64,000 nucleotides of DNA from Sphingobacterium olei (GCF_005048855.1 NZ_SUME01000010.1:62001-126000), one strand, 5' to 3'; shown: positions 51,635 to 61,375, counted from the stretch's first letter. Program-made: numbers and translations. Notes: generated from the sequence alone by a model not told the origin.

Positions 51635-53917
51635 ATGGAAAAAGAAACAAACGATATCAGCAAGTGCCCGTTTCATAACGGAAGTATGAAACATAATGTA
51701 GGCGGTGGTGGTACTAGAAACCGTGATTGGTGGCCTAATCAGCTAAAACTGAATATCCTACGTCAACATTCTTCTTTATCAAATCCAATGGGAGAGGAAT
51801 TTAACTACGCCGAAGCTTTTAAAAGCCTTGACTTAGAAGCTGTGAAGACCGATCTTCATGCGCTCATGACCGATTCACAAGATTGGTGGCCAGCAGATTT
51901 CGGTCATTACGGTCCTTTGTTCATTCGTATGGCCTGGCATAGTGCAGGCACGTACCGCGTAGGCGACGGTCGTGGCGGTGCAGGTGCAGGACTACAACGT
52001 TTTGCCCCACTGAATAGCTGGCCGGACAATGTAAGCCTCGATAAAGCCCGCCGGTTGCTTTGGCCCATCAAGCAAAAATATGGCCGGAAAATTTCATGGG
52101 CAGATTTGATGATCCTAACCGGTAACGTGGCATTGGAGTCTATGGGTTTTAAGACGTTTGGCTTTGCTGGCGGACGTGAAGATGTCTGGGAGGCAGATGA
52201 ATCTGTTTATTGGGGTTCTGAATCTACTTGGTTAGGTGGCGACCTCCGGTATGGTCACGGCTCCGAAGGTGTGCCAAAGGAAGAAGGCGTATTAGTTTCG
52301 GACGATGATGCTGATGGTGATATACATTCCCGAGACCTCGAAAAGCCACTTGCCGCCGTGCAGATGGGCTTAATCTACGTTAATCCTGAAGGTCCTGATG
52401 GAAATCCTGATCCTATCGCAGCTGCCAAAGATATACGTGATACCTTCGGTCGCATGGCGATGAATGATGAAGAAACTGTCGCACTGATTGCGGGGGGGCA
52501 TACCTTCGGCAAAACCCACGGTGCAGGTAATTCAGACCTAGTAGGAGCTGAGCCTGAGGCAGCCTCCATCGAAGAGCAAGGTTTGGGTTGGAAGAATAGT
52601 TTTGGCACAGGAAAAGGAGCAGATACGACGACCAGTGGTTTGGAAGTTACCTGGACATCATCCCCGACGAAATGGAGTAACAATTTCTTCTGGAATCTGT
52701 TCGGGTATGAATGGGAGTTAACGAAGAGCCCGGCTGGTGCACATCAGTGGCGACCAAAGCACGGTATGGGAGCTGATACGGTGCCACATGCACACGATCC
52801 TTCAAAACGAATTGCGCCAGCCATGCTTACGACAGATCTTGCGCTACGGTTTGATCCCGTCTATGAAAAGATATCAAGAAATTTTCTTCAAAATCCAGAT
52901 CAATTTGCAGATGCCTTTGCCCGAGCATGGTTTAAATTAACACATCGCGATATGGGACCCCGTGAACGCTACCTAGGGCCAGATGTTCCGCAAGAAGAAT
53001 TGCTTTGGCAAGATCCCATTCCTGCAGTCGACCATATATTGATAGATGACCATGATATTGCGAGCCTAAAAGCAAATGTATTGGAATCTGGTTTAACGGT
53101 GTCAGAATTAGTTACTACAGCATGGGCCTCAGCCTCGACCTTCCGGGGGTCTGACAAACGTGGCGGTGCAAATGGTGCACGTATCCGCTTGACTCCTCAA
53201 AAAGACTGGCAGGTCAACAATCCTCTGCAACTGCAAAAAGTATTAAACATATTGGAGGATATTCAAAGCGATTTTAATGCTGCGCAGGCAGATGGGAAGA
53301 AAGTGTCGCTAGCAGATTTGATCGTGCTAGCTGGTTGTGCCGGTGTTGAGAAAGCTGCCAAAGACGCCGGACACAGTACCACTGTGCCTTTTACACCGGG
53401 GCGCATGGACGCTTCCCAGGAACAAACCGATGTGGAGTCCTTTGGTTACCTAGAGCCTATTGCCGATGGCTTTAGGAATTACCGCAAACCAAACCCACAT
53501 GTATCTACCGAAGAGTTGCTCATCGATAAGGCGCAGCTGCTAACACTTACGGCGCCGGAGCTGACTGTGTTGTTGGGAGGATTACGTGTATTGGATACAA
53601 ATGCCGATGGTTCCAAGCATGGTGTTTTTACATCCCGTCCAGAGGTGCTTACCAACGATTTCTTTGTAAATCTATTGAATATGAACACAGTTTGGAAAGC
53701 AATAGACGACGACAGAGAAGTTTATGAAGGTAGCGACCGCAGCAGTGGAGAATTCAAATGGACCGGTACCCGCGCGGATCTTGTTTTTGGTTCTAATTCA
53801 GAATTGAGAGCTCTTGCCGAGGTTTACGGAAGCGCGGATGCGCAGGACAAATTTGTTAGTGACTTTATATCCGTCTGGAATAAAGTAATGAATTTAGATC
53901 GGTTTGACTTAAACTGA
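51635..53917 (+). CDS. katG: Catalase-peroxidase KatG
   Basis: KatG breaks down hydrogen peroxide with a haem group in the cytosol. The 760-aa protein has both peroxidase-like halves. The N-terminal half shows the distal triad in LFIRMAWHSAGTYR (Arg98, Trp101, His102), the crosslink Tyr in MGLIYVNPEGP, and the proximal haem His in ALIAGGHTFGKTHGA. The C-terminal half (from about 440, DHILIDDHDIASLKANV) carries the degenerate copy typical of the family. All activity residues are present and the length is normal, so it is expected to be functional. It is monocistronic with a strong terminator 43 bases after the stop. Confidence 0.97.
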   Translation: MEKETNDISKCPFHNGSMKHNVGGGGTRNRDWWPNQLKLNILRQHSSLSNPMGEEFNYAEAFKSLDLEAVKTDLHALMTDSQDWWPADFGHYGPLFIRMAWHSAGTYRVGDGRGGAGAGLQRFAPLNSWPDNVSLDKARRLLWPIKQKYGRKISWADLMILTGNVALESMGFKTFGFAGGREDVWEADESVYWGSESTWLGGDLRYGHGSEGVPKEEGVLVSDDDADGDIHSRDLEKPLAAVQMGLIYVNPEGPDGNPDPIAAAKDIRDTFGRMAMNDEETVALIAGGHTFGKTHGAGNSDLVGAEPEAASIEEQGLGWKNSFGTGKGADTTTSGLEVTWTSSPTKWSNNFFWNLFGYEWELTKSPAGAHQWRPKHGMGADTVPHAHDPSKRIAPAMLTTDLALRFDPVYEKISRNFLQNPDQFADAFARAWFKLTHRDMGPRERYLGPDVPQEELLWQDPIPAVDHILIDDHDIASLKANVLESGLTVSELVTTAWASASTFRGSDKRGGANGARIRLTPQKDWQVNNPLQLQKVLNILEDIQSDFNAAQADGKKVSLADLIVLAGCAGVEKAAKDAGHSTTVPFTPGRMDASQEQTDVESFGYLEPIADGFRNYRKPNPHVSTEELLIDKAQLLTLTAPELTVLLGGLRVLDTNADGSKHGVFTSRPEVLTNDFFVNLLNMNTVWKAIDDDREVYEGSDRSSGEFKWTGTRADLVFGSNSELRALAEVYGSADAQDKFVSDFISVWNKVMNLDRFDLN

Positions 53918-53960
53918 AGTGTCTGATTGAGACAAATAAATATAACGCTTTAAGGAACTG

Positions 53961-54000
53961 CAAATACAGCAAACGGGCACGTCTGCTGTATTTGTTTTTT
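53961..54000 (+). terminator. Terminator of katG
   Basis: CAAATACAGCA at 53961-53971 and its complement at 53984-53994 form an 11-bp stem with a 12-base loop, followed by six T. Confidence 0.88.
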
Positions 54001-54041
54001 GTATCGGTATCAACTTCATGCTCCATAGAATGCGTGATCAA

Positions 54042-55298
54042 TCAATCCTGTCGAATATAGCTCTTACGAGTTGCCATCTGATCAGGCAAATTAGTTTCTA
54101 GCATTATATCAGCTGTATTGTCAGTAGTCCGCTTCAAAGTAAGTACGGTGATTTCAGGCCACATACCGACCCTGCCTTTTAATCCGTGATAACCGAAGCC
54201 TCTGTTTACGTAGAGGTACTTTCCGTCCTTCGTGTAGAGACCTGCCCACTGCTTATAGAAATACTGGATAGGACTCCATTTAAAGCCAAATAGTTCAATG
54301 CCGAATTGCATCCCGTGGGTGTGTCCTGCCAACGTAAGATGTACATGCTGCTTATGAATAGTGACCTCATCCCAGTGCGACGGATCATGAGACATTAATA
54401 GCTTAAACGAGTCATCAGGGATATTAGCCGTTGCTTTTTTCAAATCACCATATTGATGGAAGCCGCTTTTCCCCCAATTCTCTACACCAATTAGCGCAAT
54501 ACTTTGGCCCTGTTTGGCGATTGTTACTGTCTCGTTGAGCAATAATTTAAAGCCCATTTCCGCATGAATTTCCTTTAGACGCCTAAGATTTGCATCCTTG
54601 GCCGCACTGCTTTCCCATTTAATGTAATCACCGTAATCATGATTACCCAAAACAGCATATTTTCCATACGGCGCTTTCAGCTTTGTGAAACTCACTATCC
54701 ACGGATCCATTTCTGAAGCCATATTATTGACTAGATCGCCCGTAAATAATAGCAGGTCGCTGTTTTGGTCATTTGCCAGATCGATACCTTTTTGCACGCC
54801 TTTAGTATCGCTCCAGCTTCCGGAGTGTATATCGGATAACTGCGTGATGGTAAAACCGTCAAATGCCTCTGGCAGGTCTGGAAAATAAATCGTTTCTTTT
54901 CGCACCTTATAAAAATGCTTTCCACGCGTTAAGCCAAAAACGATAACAAGAAAGATCACTCCCCCAATTGCAAGCGTAGCCTCACTTACGTAGATGCTTC
55001 TTGCTGGAAAACTACGAAACAACCGGACGATATCCTCTGCCAATAGGATCGGAAAGGAAAATAATTTAGGAACAAACAGGAGTAGCATTGCCGTAATCAG
55101 CACTGCGATAAAACGTTGTACACTGTCACCCGCTCTACGTATAAATACTATGGATATTATTCCAGCGATTAATAAGAGATCTATAAGCCAATAGCCGATA
55201 TGAAACAGCGGATTTTGCGTAATGGTAATAATAGCCTGATAAAAATAGATATCACCTATCAGGAAAAGCGATAATATGAGGATAGCCCTTTTTGCCAT
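54042..55298 (-). CDS. Membrane-bound metallophosphoesterase (YkuE/YaeI-like)
   Basis: The 418-aa protein has N-terminal membrane segments (about residues 7-55, 64-85 and 104-125) and a calcineurin-like domain: ITQLSDIHSGSW (D-x-H), LLFTGDLVNNMASE (GD), VLGNHDYGD (GNHD), LLMSHDP and LTLAGHTHGMQFG (GHTH). All metal ligands are visible. Related enzymes hydrolyse lipid-linked phosphate such as UDP-diacylglucosamine-type or related substrates; the actual substrate is unknown. The domain likely faces the periplasm or cytosol depending on the unclear topology. It is a single gene converging with katG. Confidence 0.88.
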   Translation of the reverse strand: MAKRAILILSLFLIGDIYFYQAIITITQNPLFHIGYWLIDLLLIAGIISIVFIRRAGDSVQRFIAVLITAMLLLFVPKLFSFPILLAEDIVRLFRSFPARSIYVSEATLAIGGVIFLVIVFGLTRGKHFYKVRKETIYFPDLPEAFDGFTITQLSDIHSGSWSDTKGVQKGIDLANDQNSDLLLFTGDLVNNMASEMDPWIVSFTKLKAPYGKYAVLGNHDYGDYIKWESSAAKDANLRRLKEIHAEMGFKLLLNETVTIAKQGQSIALIGVENWGKSGFHQYGDLKKATANIPDDSFKLLMSHDPSHWDEVTIHKQHVHLTLAGHTHGMQFGIELFGFKWSPIQYFYKQWAGLYTKDGKYLYVNRGFGYHGLKGRVGMWPEITVLTLKRTTDNTADIMLETNLPDQMATRKSYIRQD

Positions 55299-55577
55299 AT
55301 ATAATTTATTTTAAAAAGCAGACGCACTCATGTAACAATGTTTTAGATACATAGGGCTTTTAAAACCAAGATTTTTGTGTTTTTTACTGCTTTGCGGAGA
55401 AAAATAGGCAACAAAATACAAAACTAGTTCAGGGTAAAGTAAAATTTAAGAATGGGAAGAGGGAACTTTCACATTTGGAATAATAATTTCTTGCCATAGG
55501 ATAAGTATCTGCACTGGCAAACACCTTAATTTTAGTAAAAATAAAATAGTTGACAACGGACTTCAAAATTATTAAAC

Positions 55578-56102
55578 ATGGACACACCAAAATCATCAAA
55601 GTTAGCCGTTATTATTCCGGCTTATCGAATGCATACCCAGAGCTTTTTAAATGTTTTAGAAGGACTTTCAGAGGCCGATGCGATGAAGCGAATCGATGGT
55701 CGGACTAATCATATCACATGGATGGCTGGCAATTTCGTCAATGTACGCTATGGAATAGCACATGTGTTAGGACTTCCGGAAGAGGACCCTTATCACGATT
55801 TATTTTATATGGGGAAAACATTAGATGAGCACTTTTCTTATCCGAGTTTGGACAAACTGAAAGAAAGCTTCCATACTATCTCACCAAAAGTTTATCAAAG
55901 TTTACTGGAAGTACAAGAAGAACAATTGGCGGAAATTTTCCGGATAAATATGAATATTCCTTTCGTACGGGAAGATAAACTTAATTTTATTGGCATGTGC
56001 ATTGGGAGACAAGATTATCTATGTGGACAAATGGCGCTTATGCGACGGCTGCTTCACTACCCCGCGATGAAGTATGATACAGACGAAAATATTACGTATT
56101 GA
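55578..56102 (+). CDS. DinB-family four-helix-bundle protein
   Basis: The 174-aa protein resembles the DinB/DUF664 superfamily: the HITWMAGNFVNVRYGIAHVLG helix (about 48-68), a DEHFSYPSLDKLKESFH segment and IGMCIGRQDYLCGQMALMRRLL near the C-terminus. The usual three-histidine metal site is not clearly conserved (only the first is well placed), so metal-dependent activity (e.g. thiol S-transfer) is uncertain. No SOS-type operator is visible. Confidence 0.75.
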   Translation: MDTPKSSKLAVIIPAYRMHTQSFLNVLEGLSEADAMKRIDGRTNHITWMAGNFVNVRYGIAHVLGLPEEDPYHDLFYMGKTLDEHFSYPSLDKLKESFHTISPKVYQSLLEVQEEQLAEIFRINMNIPFVREDKLNFIGMCIGRQDYLCGQMALMRRLLHYPAMKYDTDENITY

Positions 56103-56264
56103 TATACCCACCTAGATCTAGTGCAGAACCAATCACAATTTGCTAAGTTTGACATTAGCCTTTTGATATTCTCCAATTTTAAAAATTGCAGAGCGAGAAA
56201 CCCGACAGAACGATTTTCTAAAGGTAATTGATGCTCGACTTAAGAAGGATTAAAATATTTGAGT

Positions 56265-56618
56265 ATGAACGAAATTGAAAAATACATTTTGCAGTTTCCA
56301 AACGATGTTCAAGACATCCTACGGAAAATTCGAAAATTGATTAAAGATAATGCACCCGAAGCGGAAGAATTGATGGCTTATGGCATGCCCGGTTATAAGA
56401 CAAATAAGAAGCCATTGGTTTATTTTGCAGGGTTTAAAAATCATATCGGTTTTTATGCAACACCTTCGGGACACGGCGAATTTAGTGACGAACTTTCAAC
56501 ATATAAACAAGGAAAAGGTTCAGTTCAATTCCCGCTTAATCAAGCCATACCTTATGAATTAATGGAAAGAATTGTAAGATTTAGAGTGACAGAAAATAAC
56601 AACAAGGCAAAGCGCTAG
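56265..56618 (+). CDS. DUF1801 (YdhG/iron-chaperone-like) protein
   Basis: The 117-aa protein has the DUF1801 core: an N-terminal helix IEKYILQFPNDVQDILRKIRKLI, then EELMAYGMPGYKTNKKPLVYFAGFKNHIGFY, GKGSVQFPLNQAIPYELMERIVRFRV. The family includes YdhG of Bacillus, linked to iron delivery, but the role here is unknown. ATG 56265 is the natural start; a TTG two codons earlier is also in frame but less likely. Confidence 0.83.
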   Translation: MNEIEKYILQFPNDVQDILRKIRKLIKDNAPEAEELMAYGMPGYKTNKKPLVYFAGFKNHIGFYATPSGHGEFSDELSTYKQGKGSVQFPLNQAIPYELMERIVRFRVTENNNKAKR

Positions 56619-56750
56619 ATTGCTCATAAAGGCGGGTTAAATGGGTAACATCTGGTTGCCTTATATATTGATGAGGGTTATTTTATTATTTTAATAGCGC
56701 ATTACGACAATTTTTTATAGTTTTGGTCATCTAGAATTTTAAACAAAGAA

Positions 56751-57725
56751 ATGTCGTTAACAAACTTGTCAGGACGTGTTGCTCTCGGAATAGATGTTGG
56801 TGGGACCAATACTAAATTTGGTGTAGTCAACCATCGGGGAGAAGTCCTTGAAAAAGGAGACCTCAGAACAGATGAATACGAAAAGGTAGAAGATTTCATT
56901 GATGCCTTATATAATACAGTTTATCCTTTAATCGAGAAATACGGTACAGCAGAGAATTTTGACGGAATCGGTGTAGGTATCCCTAACGGTAATTACTATA
57001 GCGGTACTATCGAACAAGCTGCCAATCTGCCTTGGAAAGGTGTGATTCCTTTTGCTGAGATGATGCATGCAAAGTTCAACATACGCTGCACCATTACCAA
57101 TGATGCGAATGCTGCAGCACTGGGCGAGATGCTTTTCGGCGCTGCACGCGGAATGAAGGATTTTATCATGATTACCTTAGGTACAGGTGTAGGAAGTGGT
57201 ATAGTTGCCAATGGCAATTTAGTATATGGGCATGACGGCTTTGCCGGTGAATTGGGACATACCATCGTAAAACCAGGTGGACGAAAGCACTGGAGTACGG
57301 GATCAGAAGGTAGCCTGGAAGCATACGCTTCAGCAACGGGCATAGCTATTACAGCGAAGAAAATGAGAGCAGAGTTTCCAAGTTCCATGCTCAATCAATT
57401 TCCGGAAGACGCTATCAATTCTAAAACAGTTTATGAATGCGCGATTAAGGAAGACCCGATAGCCATTGAAGTATTTAGATATACAGGACAAAAACTTGGA
57501 GAAGCTTTGGCTAACTTTGTGATGTTTTCTTCTCCCGAAGCAATTCTTTTATTTGGTGGAGTTATCAAAGCGGGGGATTTCATCCTAAAACCAACGAAAC
57601 TTCATATGGAAAGAAACCTATTTCCGATCTTCAGAAACAAAGTGAAATTAGTGTTCAGCGAACTCGCCGAGGCAGACGCGGCGATCCTTGGAGCAAGCGC
57701 TTTGGTGTTGGGAATAAAGAAGTAG
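56751..57725 (+). CDS. ROK-family sugar kinase without the zinc-binding cysteines
   Basis: The 324-aa protein phosphorylates a hexose, probably glucose, with ATP. It shows the ROK phosphate loop GIDVGGTNTKFGVVN (about 13-27), ITNDANAAALGEM (catalytic Asp in NDAN), LGTGVGSGIV and GFAGELGHTIVKPGG, whose His is a zinc ligand in other ROK proteins. The following zinc motif, normally CxCGxxGCxE, is here GRKHWSTGSEGSLEAYASA (about 177-195), with every Cys replaced, so the zinc site is lost. Glucokinases of the group often keep activity without it. Single gene; the upstream gap is 130 bases. Confidence 0.85.
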   Translation: MSLTNLSGRVALGIDVGGTNTKFGVVNHRGEVLEKGDLRTDEYEKVEDFIDALYNTVYPLIEKYGTAENFDGIGVGIPNGNYYSGTIEQAANLPWKGVIPFAEMMHAKFNIRCTITNDANAAALGEMLFGAARGMKDFIMITLGTGVGSGIVANGNLVYGHDGFAGELGHTIVKPGGRKHWSTGSEGSLEAYASATGIAITAKKMRAEFPSSMLNQFPEDAINSKTVYECAIKEDPIAIEVFRYTGQKLGEALANFVMFSSPEAILLFGGVIKAGDFILKPTKLHMERNLFPIFRNKVKLVFSELAEADAAILGASALVLGIKK

Positions 57726-57734
57726 ATTGGTATT

Positions 57735-58007
57735 CTACCCCTCGTTATCAGCGAGATAGATATCATGAACTAAAAAGCGGATTTTTGGATTCGGAAGAAG
57801 CATCTCTAGAACATCTTCCGAATCAATAGGATAGAGTGTCTCTTGATCGCCATCTAATAATTCTGAATCAGGAATTAACTCGTACAGCGTGACGTTATTG
57901 ATAGACGTTAATTCTTCCACTTTAATATAAGTGACGTGCTGGGACTTCCAATTTAACAAAATAGTTTTTGTAAATAATTGATACGGATTATGCTCTTGAT
58001 CTGACAT
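57735..58007 (-). CDS. Small acidic hypothetical protein
   Basis: The 90-aa product (ATG 58007; a longer frame to 58046 adds 13 residues) is acidic, without membrane segments, and has a beta-strand-like pattern (LLNWKSQHVTYIKVEELTSI, then VTLYELIPDSE, and PIDSEDVLEMLLPNPKIRFLV). I do not recognise a family. It converges with the ROK kinase gene (10 bases between stops). Confidence 0.6.
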   Translation of the reverse strand: MSDQEHNPYQLFTKTILLNWKSQHVTYIKVEELTSINNVTLYELIPDSELLDGDQETLYPIDSEDVLEMLLPNPKIRFLVHDIYLADNEG

Positions 58008-58166
58008 GTTACCAAACATATAGAATAGACTTGTTAATTGCAACATTAATTATCAAATGTATTTTGAGGGCACCATCCAGGAGATGGATAATAAAAATAA
58101 ACCGCTGCATTTGTAAACTAACGGAAATACTTTTTGTTTTACTAAAAAGGAACTCAACTTAAGAAA

Positions 58167-58442
58167 ATGGAAAGAAGATCACATACAGTCTATACAAACT
58201 CGGGTCAAGAGATTTTATTTGAGTATAATATTGCAGACAAAGATTCGAATAGTTTTTCAATAATTAATATTAAACAGGACGGGGCGAGCATTCCTGATAT
58301 TTTTGTTAGTCGGCCCCATGACACAGACCAACCTATATTTACGTCAACGGAAGAAGAAAGAGAAACTAAAATAGGTGATGAAAACACGCCAATAATGAAG
58401 TTTTGCAGATTAATTTTAGCCGAGGAATTAGAACAAAATTAA
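58167..58442 (+). CDS. Small acidic hypothetical protein
   Basis: The 91-aa cytosolic product (start MERRSHTVYTNSGQEILFEY) is rich in Asp, Glu and Ser and has no recognised motif. It is preceded by a 120-base gap and followed after 46 bases by the aldo/keto reductase gene in the same direction, so they may share a transcript. The function is unknown. Confidence 0.6.
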   Translation: MERRSHTVYTNSGQEILFEYNIADKDSNSFSIINIKQDGASIPDIFVSRPHDTDQPIFTSTEEERETKIGDENTPIMKFCRLILAEELEQN

Positions 58443-58488
58443 TTGTCTCAATTATTGACGAAATTTGGTCATACCTAAAAAGAAGAAA

Positions 58489-59472
58489 ATGAAATACAAA
58501 AAGTTAGGAAATAGCAATCTTGAGGTTTCAGTAATTACATTCGGCGCGTGGGCAGCAGGAGGTTGGATGTGGGGAAGTACGGATAGAAAAGATGCAGTCG
58601 ACGCCATAAGGGCCTCTTATGATGTGGGTGTCACATCAATTGATACTGCACCAATTTATGGACAAGGAACAAGTGAAGAGATTGTTGGCGAGGCCATTAA
58701 AGGAATGGCTAGGGATAGCGTTCAGGTCTTAACTAAATTTGGGATGCGTTGGGATTTAGCGAAGGGAGATCTCGCAATGAACAGCAAGGATAACGATGGA
58801 AAAGCAATCGATATCTATAAATATGCTGGAAAGGAAAGCGTTATTTATGAATGTGAACAAAGCTTAAAGCGATTGGGCACAGACTACATCGATTTGTACC
58901 AAATCCATTGGCCAGATAGCACTACACCGATTGATGAAACCTTTGAGGCGGTTGTTCAGCTTATTGAACAAGGAAAAGTACGTCATGCAGGTGTTTGTAA
59001 TTATAGCGCTGCCCAAATGATCGAAGCAGGTAAAATAGTGCCTTTGGTGTCCAATCAAGTACCATACAGCATGGTAAACCGTGGAATCGAGGAGGAGACA
59101 TTACCCTATTGTGTTGTAAACGAAAAATCTATTTTGGCCTATAGTCCTTTGCAAAGGGGGTTGCTAACCGGTAAAATTTATGCAGGTTATCAATTCCAGG
59201 AAGGAGATAGCAGGGCAACTTTACGTTATTTTCAACCAGACTTTATAGCAAGGACCAATGCATTGTTGGATCAGCTAAAACCAATAGCTGAAGAGCACAA
59301 TGCCACACTCGGACAATTGGTGTTGCGATGGACTGTTGAGCGACCGGGTATTACAGTTGCGTTAGCGGGAGCAAGAAATGCTGCACAAGCTATTGAAAAT
59401 GCCAATGCTTTAAAATTCGATTTGAGTGAAGAAGAAATTATCCGCATAGATGCACTCGTATACGACTTTTAG
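58489..59472 (+). CDS. Aldo/keto reductase
   Basis: The 327-aa protein (ATG 58489, MKYKKLGNSNLEVSVITFG) is an NADPH-dependent carbonyl reductase of the YajO/IolS-like type. The tetrad is visible: Asp in TSIDTAPIYG, Tyr in APIYG, Lys in VLTKFGM and His in YQIHWPD. The C-terminal segment QLVLRWTVERPGITVALAGARNAAQ binds the cofactor phosphate. An in-frame TTG 24 bases upstream is less likely as start. It is followed by an AraC-family gene, which may control it. The natural substrate is unknown. Confidence 0.92.
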   Translation: MKYKKLGNSNLEVSVITFGAWAAGGWMWGSTDRKDAVDAIRASYDVGVTSIDTAPIYGQGTSEEIVGEAIKGMARDSVQVLTKFGMRWDLAKGDLAMNSKDNDGKAIDIYKYAGKESVIYECEQSLKRLGTDYIDLYQIHWPDSTTPIDETFEAVVQLIEQGKVRHAGVCNYSAAQMIEAGKIVPLVSNQVPYSMVNRGIEEETLPYCVVNEKSILAYSPLQRGLLTGKIYAGYQFQEGDSRATLRYFQPDFIARTNALLDQLKPIAEEHNATLGQLVLRWTVERPGITVALAGARNAAQAIENANALKFDLSEEEIIRIDALVYDF

Positions 59473-59600
59473 TTGATCTATCTTTCGACTCGTATTGGTA
59501 TGATTATCTTTATATTTACGGCAGTTGTTAACAATATTTTACCAGAAACATAAAACTTTTGGAGTAGATACGAGTTTAGATAGTAATCTACCTTTCAACT

Positions 59601-60494
59601 ATGCGAAAAAATATACACCAAAATATCAACGGCAACACAAAAAATGATTTAGAACATAAGGTGCTCTCTAACGAAACGCAAGATAAATCTTTCCGTTTTG
59701 CGACTTTTACCCATATTGATTTTTTTTTACAAGATGCGCGAATGTTATTGAACAACGGATTTGTTGTGGTACTTTTGGGAGCTGTGAAAGAAAATTATTC
59801 AGATAACAAAAGTATGTTATTATTTTTTAGTCAGAATGACTCAAGGCTAGAAGCATGTAAAGATATCATAGACCGTGGGCAATATTTTTCATTCCATCCG
59901 GTGTTATTCAAAGGTAATAATCTAAAAAGCCGATTTAAACGTTTTGGATTTCTCGATTATTCGACAACGGAATCATTGTTATTGAAAGATGAAGAACAGC
60001 ATATAGTAAAAGCTCTTCTCCATTTAATTGCTGAAGAATCAAAAAATGATGCCGACGGCATGAGTGCCGATATTTTATTTTCCTATACCGAATTGCTTCT
60101 ACAGCATATGAATAGGTTCTATCAACGCTGGTTCAATGACAGGTTCGAGGAGATCTGTGCGATAGATCGCGAATATCAGGACTTACTAATCCACACCTTT
60201 AAACCAAATGAAAAAAACACCGGTAGATTACCGAGTCTAACTGTTTTTGCCCGAAAACTTCAGCTAACAAGTTGCTATCTCAACGATATTTCCCAAATAG
60301 TTTCCGGCCAGACCGCACAGGAAAGAATTGAAGTTAAAGTCATCGATGCTGCCAAACAACTGTTAGCAAGCACAAATCTTTCTGTAGCCGAAGTAGCAGA
60401 CCGTTTAGGCTTTTCTCAGCCGCAATCATTAAATCGGCTATTTAAAAGAAAAACACAAATTACACCGTTGGAATATCGTATATCGATCACCTAG
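59601..60494 (+). CDS. AraC-family transcriptional regulator
   Basis: The 297-aa protein has the AraC double helix-turn-helix at the C-terminus: PSLTVFARKLQLTSCYLNDI, then EVKVIDAAKQLLASTNLSVAEVADRLGFSQPQSLNRLFKRKTQ (about 215-285). The N-terminal part (about 35-150) is a sensor domain with no recognised ligand motif. Its last 57 bases overlap the convergent gene at 60438. It probably regulates the upstream aldo/keto reductase and possibly itself. Confidence 0.9.
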   Translation: MRKNIHQNINGNTKNDLEHKVLSNETQDKSFRFATFTHIDFFLQDARMLLNNGFVVVLLGAVKENYSDNKSMLLFFSQNDSRLEACKDIIDRGQYFSFHPVLFKGNNLKSRFKRFGFLDYSTTESLLLKDEEQHIVKALLHLIAEESKNDADGMSADILFSYTELLLQHMNRFYQRWFNDRFEEICAIDREYQDLLIHTFKPNEKNTGRLPSLTVFARKLQLTSCYLNDISQIVSGQTAQERIEVKVIDAAKQLLASTNLSVAEVADRLGFSQPQSLNRLFKRKTQITPLEYRISIT

Positions 60495-60860
60495 TTTCAG
60501 GTGTTTCCAAACCATTGGTTCATCTGTCCAATGATAACCGGATTCATCTTTATATAATACTAGTTTATCTTCTCTGATTTCATTTATCATTTTTGCTAAT
60601 CGATCTAAAGTTTCAGGCAAGTCTTCCATGTCATCGCAGCTTAAATGTGTGTGAATGTCAGTTTTTCCATCAGGATCTTCTAATCCGATTGTTATTTCTG
60701 AATTGTAAGTGGCTAGCCAGATAGAAAATGTATCCGCTTGATTTCTCAGATCACAATCAAATGAGCCATCGCCTTTAAAATCCAAAGACGAGAGAAATTC
60801 GGGGAAATTCTCTGCAAGAAATTCTTTTATTATTTCTGAAAAATAAATTTGTTCAATCAT
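60438..60860 (-). CDS. Hypothetical acidic protein, immunity-like
   Basis: The 140-aa acidic protein has no membrane segment. Motif-like features are an opening helix IEQIYFSEIIKEFLAENFPE and a later DKLVLYKDESGYHWTDE. Size, acidity and position in a run of same-strand small genes resemble immunity proteins of polymorphic toxin systems, but I cannot name a family and no toxin gene is present. The 3' end overlaps the AraC gene by 57 bases in the opposite direction, which is unusual. Confidence 0.6.
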   Translation of the reverse strand: MIEQIYFSEIIKEFLAENFPEFLSSLDFKGDGSFDCDLRNQADTFSIWLATYNSEITIGLEDPDGKTDIHTHLSCDDMEDLPETLDRLAKMINEIREDKLVLYKDESGYHWTDEPMVWKHLKLGDRYTIFQRCNLCFSFK

Positions 60861-60928
60861 AGTTGCCCGGTCGTAGTTCTTTATTTTGCTGTCTTTCGTC
60901 TAAAGCTGCGAGTAATTCGCGTCAGCTC

Positions 60929-61375
60929 TCATTCATCTAATGTATCCAGTTTCCAATTTTTGTCACCCCTTATTTTTTTCCAGTCCCAATATGTTTCGTA
61001 AAATTTGTCGTGTAGCCAGTCGTCAACTGGCTCCGAGTTTTCGTCAGGTTCTTTGTCTATCAGTTTTAACCCCGTCCAGTCGTCATTGCTGTTTTTGGGA
61101 AACCCAGTACCGTCAAACAAGTTAAGCATGTTGAAAATGATGCCTGCTGAATTATCAGCAATAACTTTTCTTAAACCATTTTTTAAGTGTTCGTTATTAC
61201 CCAGTTTTTTGAGTTCTTCAATCTCTAATTCTGTCAAACCACAATTTGGCGGGTACGTTAAAAAGTTGAAATCTTTTTTGTCAAGAATATTGGTGACCAA
61301 AGTATCTGCAAATTCTTCTATGTCTTGATGAATGTCGAGTAATAAAATCTTTGCGTTATTATTTGAAAGCTCCAT
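60929..61375 (-). CDS. Hypothetical acidic protein, immunity-like
   Basis: The 148-aa acidic protein has helical segments (DIHQDIEEFADTLVTNILDK, then TELEIEELKKLGNNEHLKN) and an aromatic-rich C-terminus (DDWLHDKFYETYWDWKKI). No family is recognised. It is the second of six minus-strand genes in this part of the window. Function is unknown; immunity-type activity is only a guess from size and context. Confidence 0.6.
   Translation of the reverse strand: MELSNNNAKILLLDIHQDIEEFADTLVTNILDKKDFNFLTYPPNCGLTELEIEELKKLGNNEHLKNGLRKVIADNSAGIIFNMLNLFDGTGFPKNSNDDWTGLKLIDKEPDENSEPVDDWLHDKFYETYWDWKKIRGDKNWKLDTLDE

Noticed and set aside
55578..56102. DinB protein as evidence for an SOS regulon in this region
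   Set aside because: The name refers to a fold family; the gene has no SOS-type operator and is not the DNA polymerase IV.
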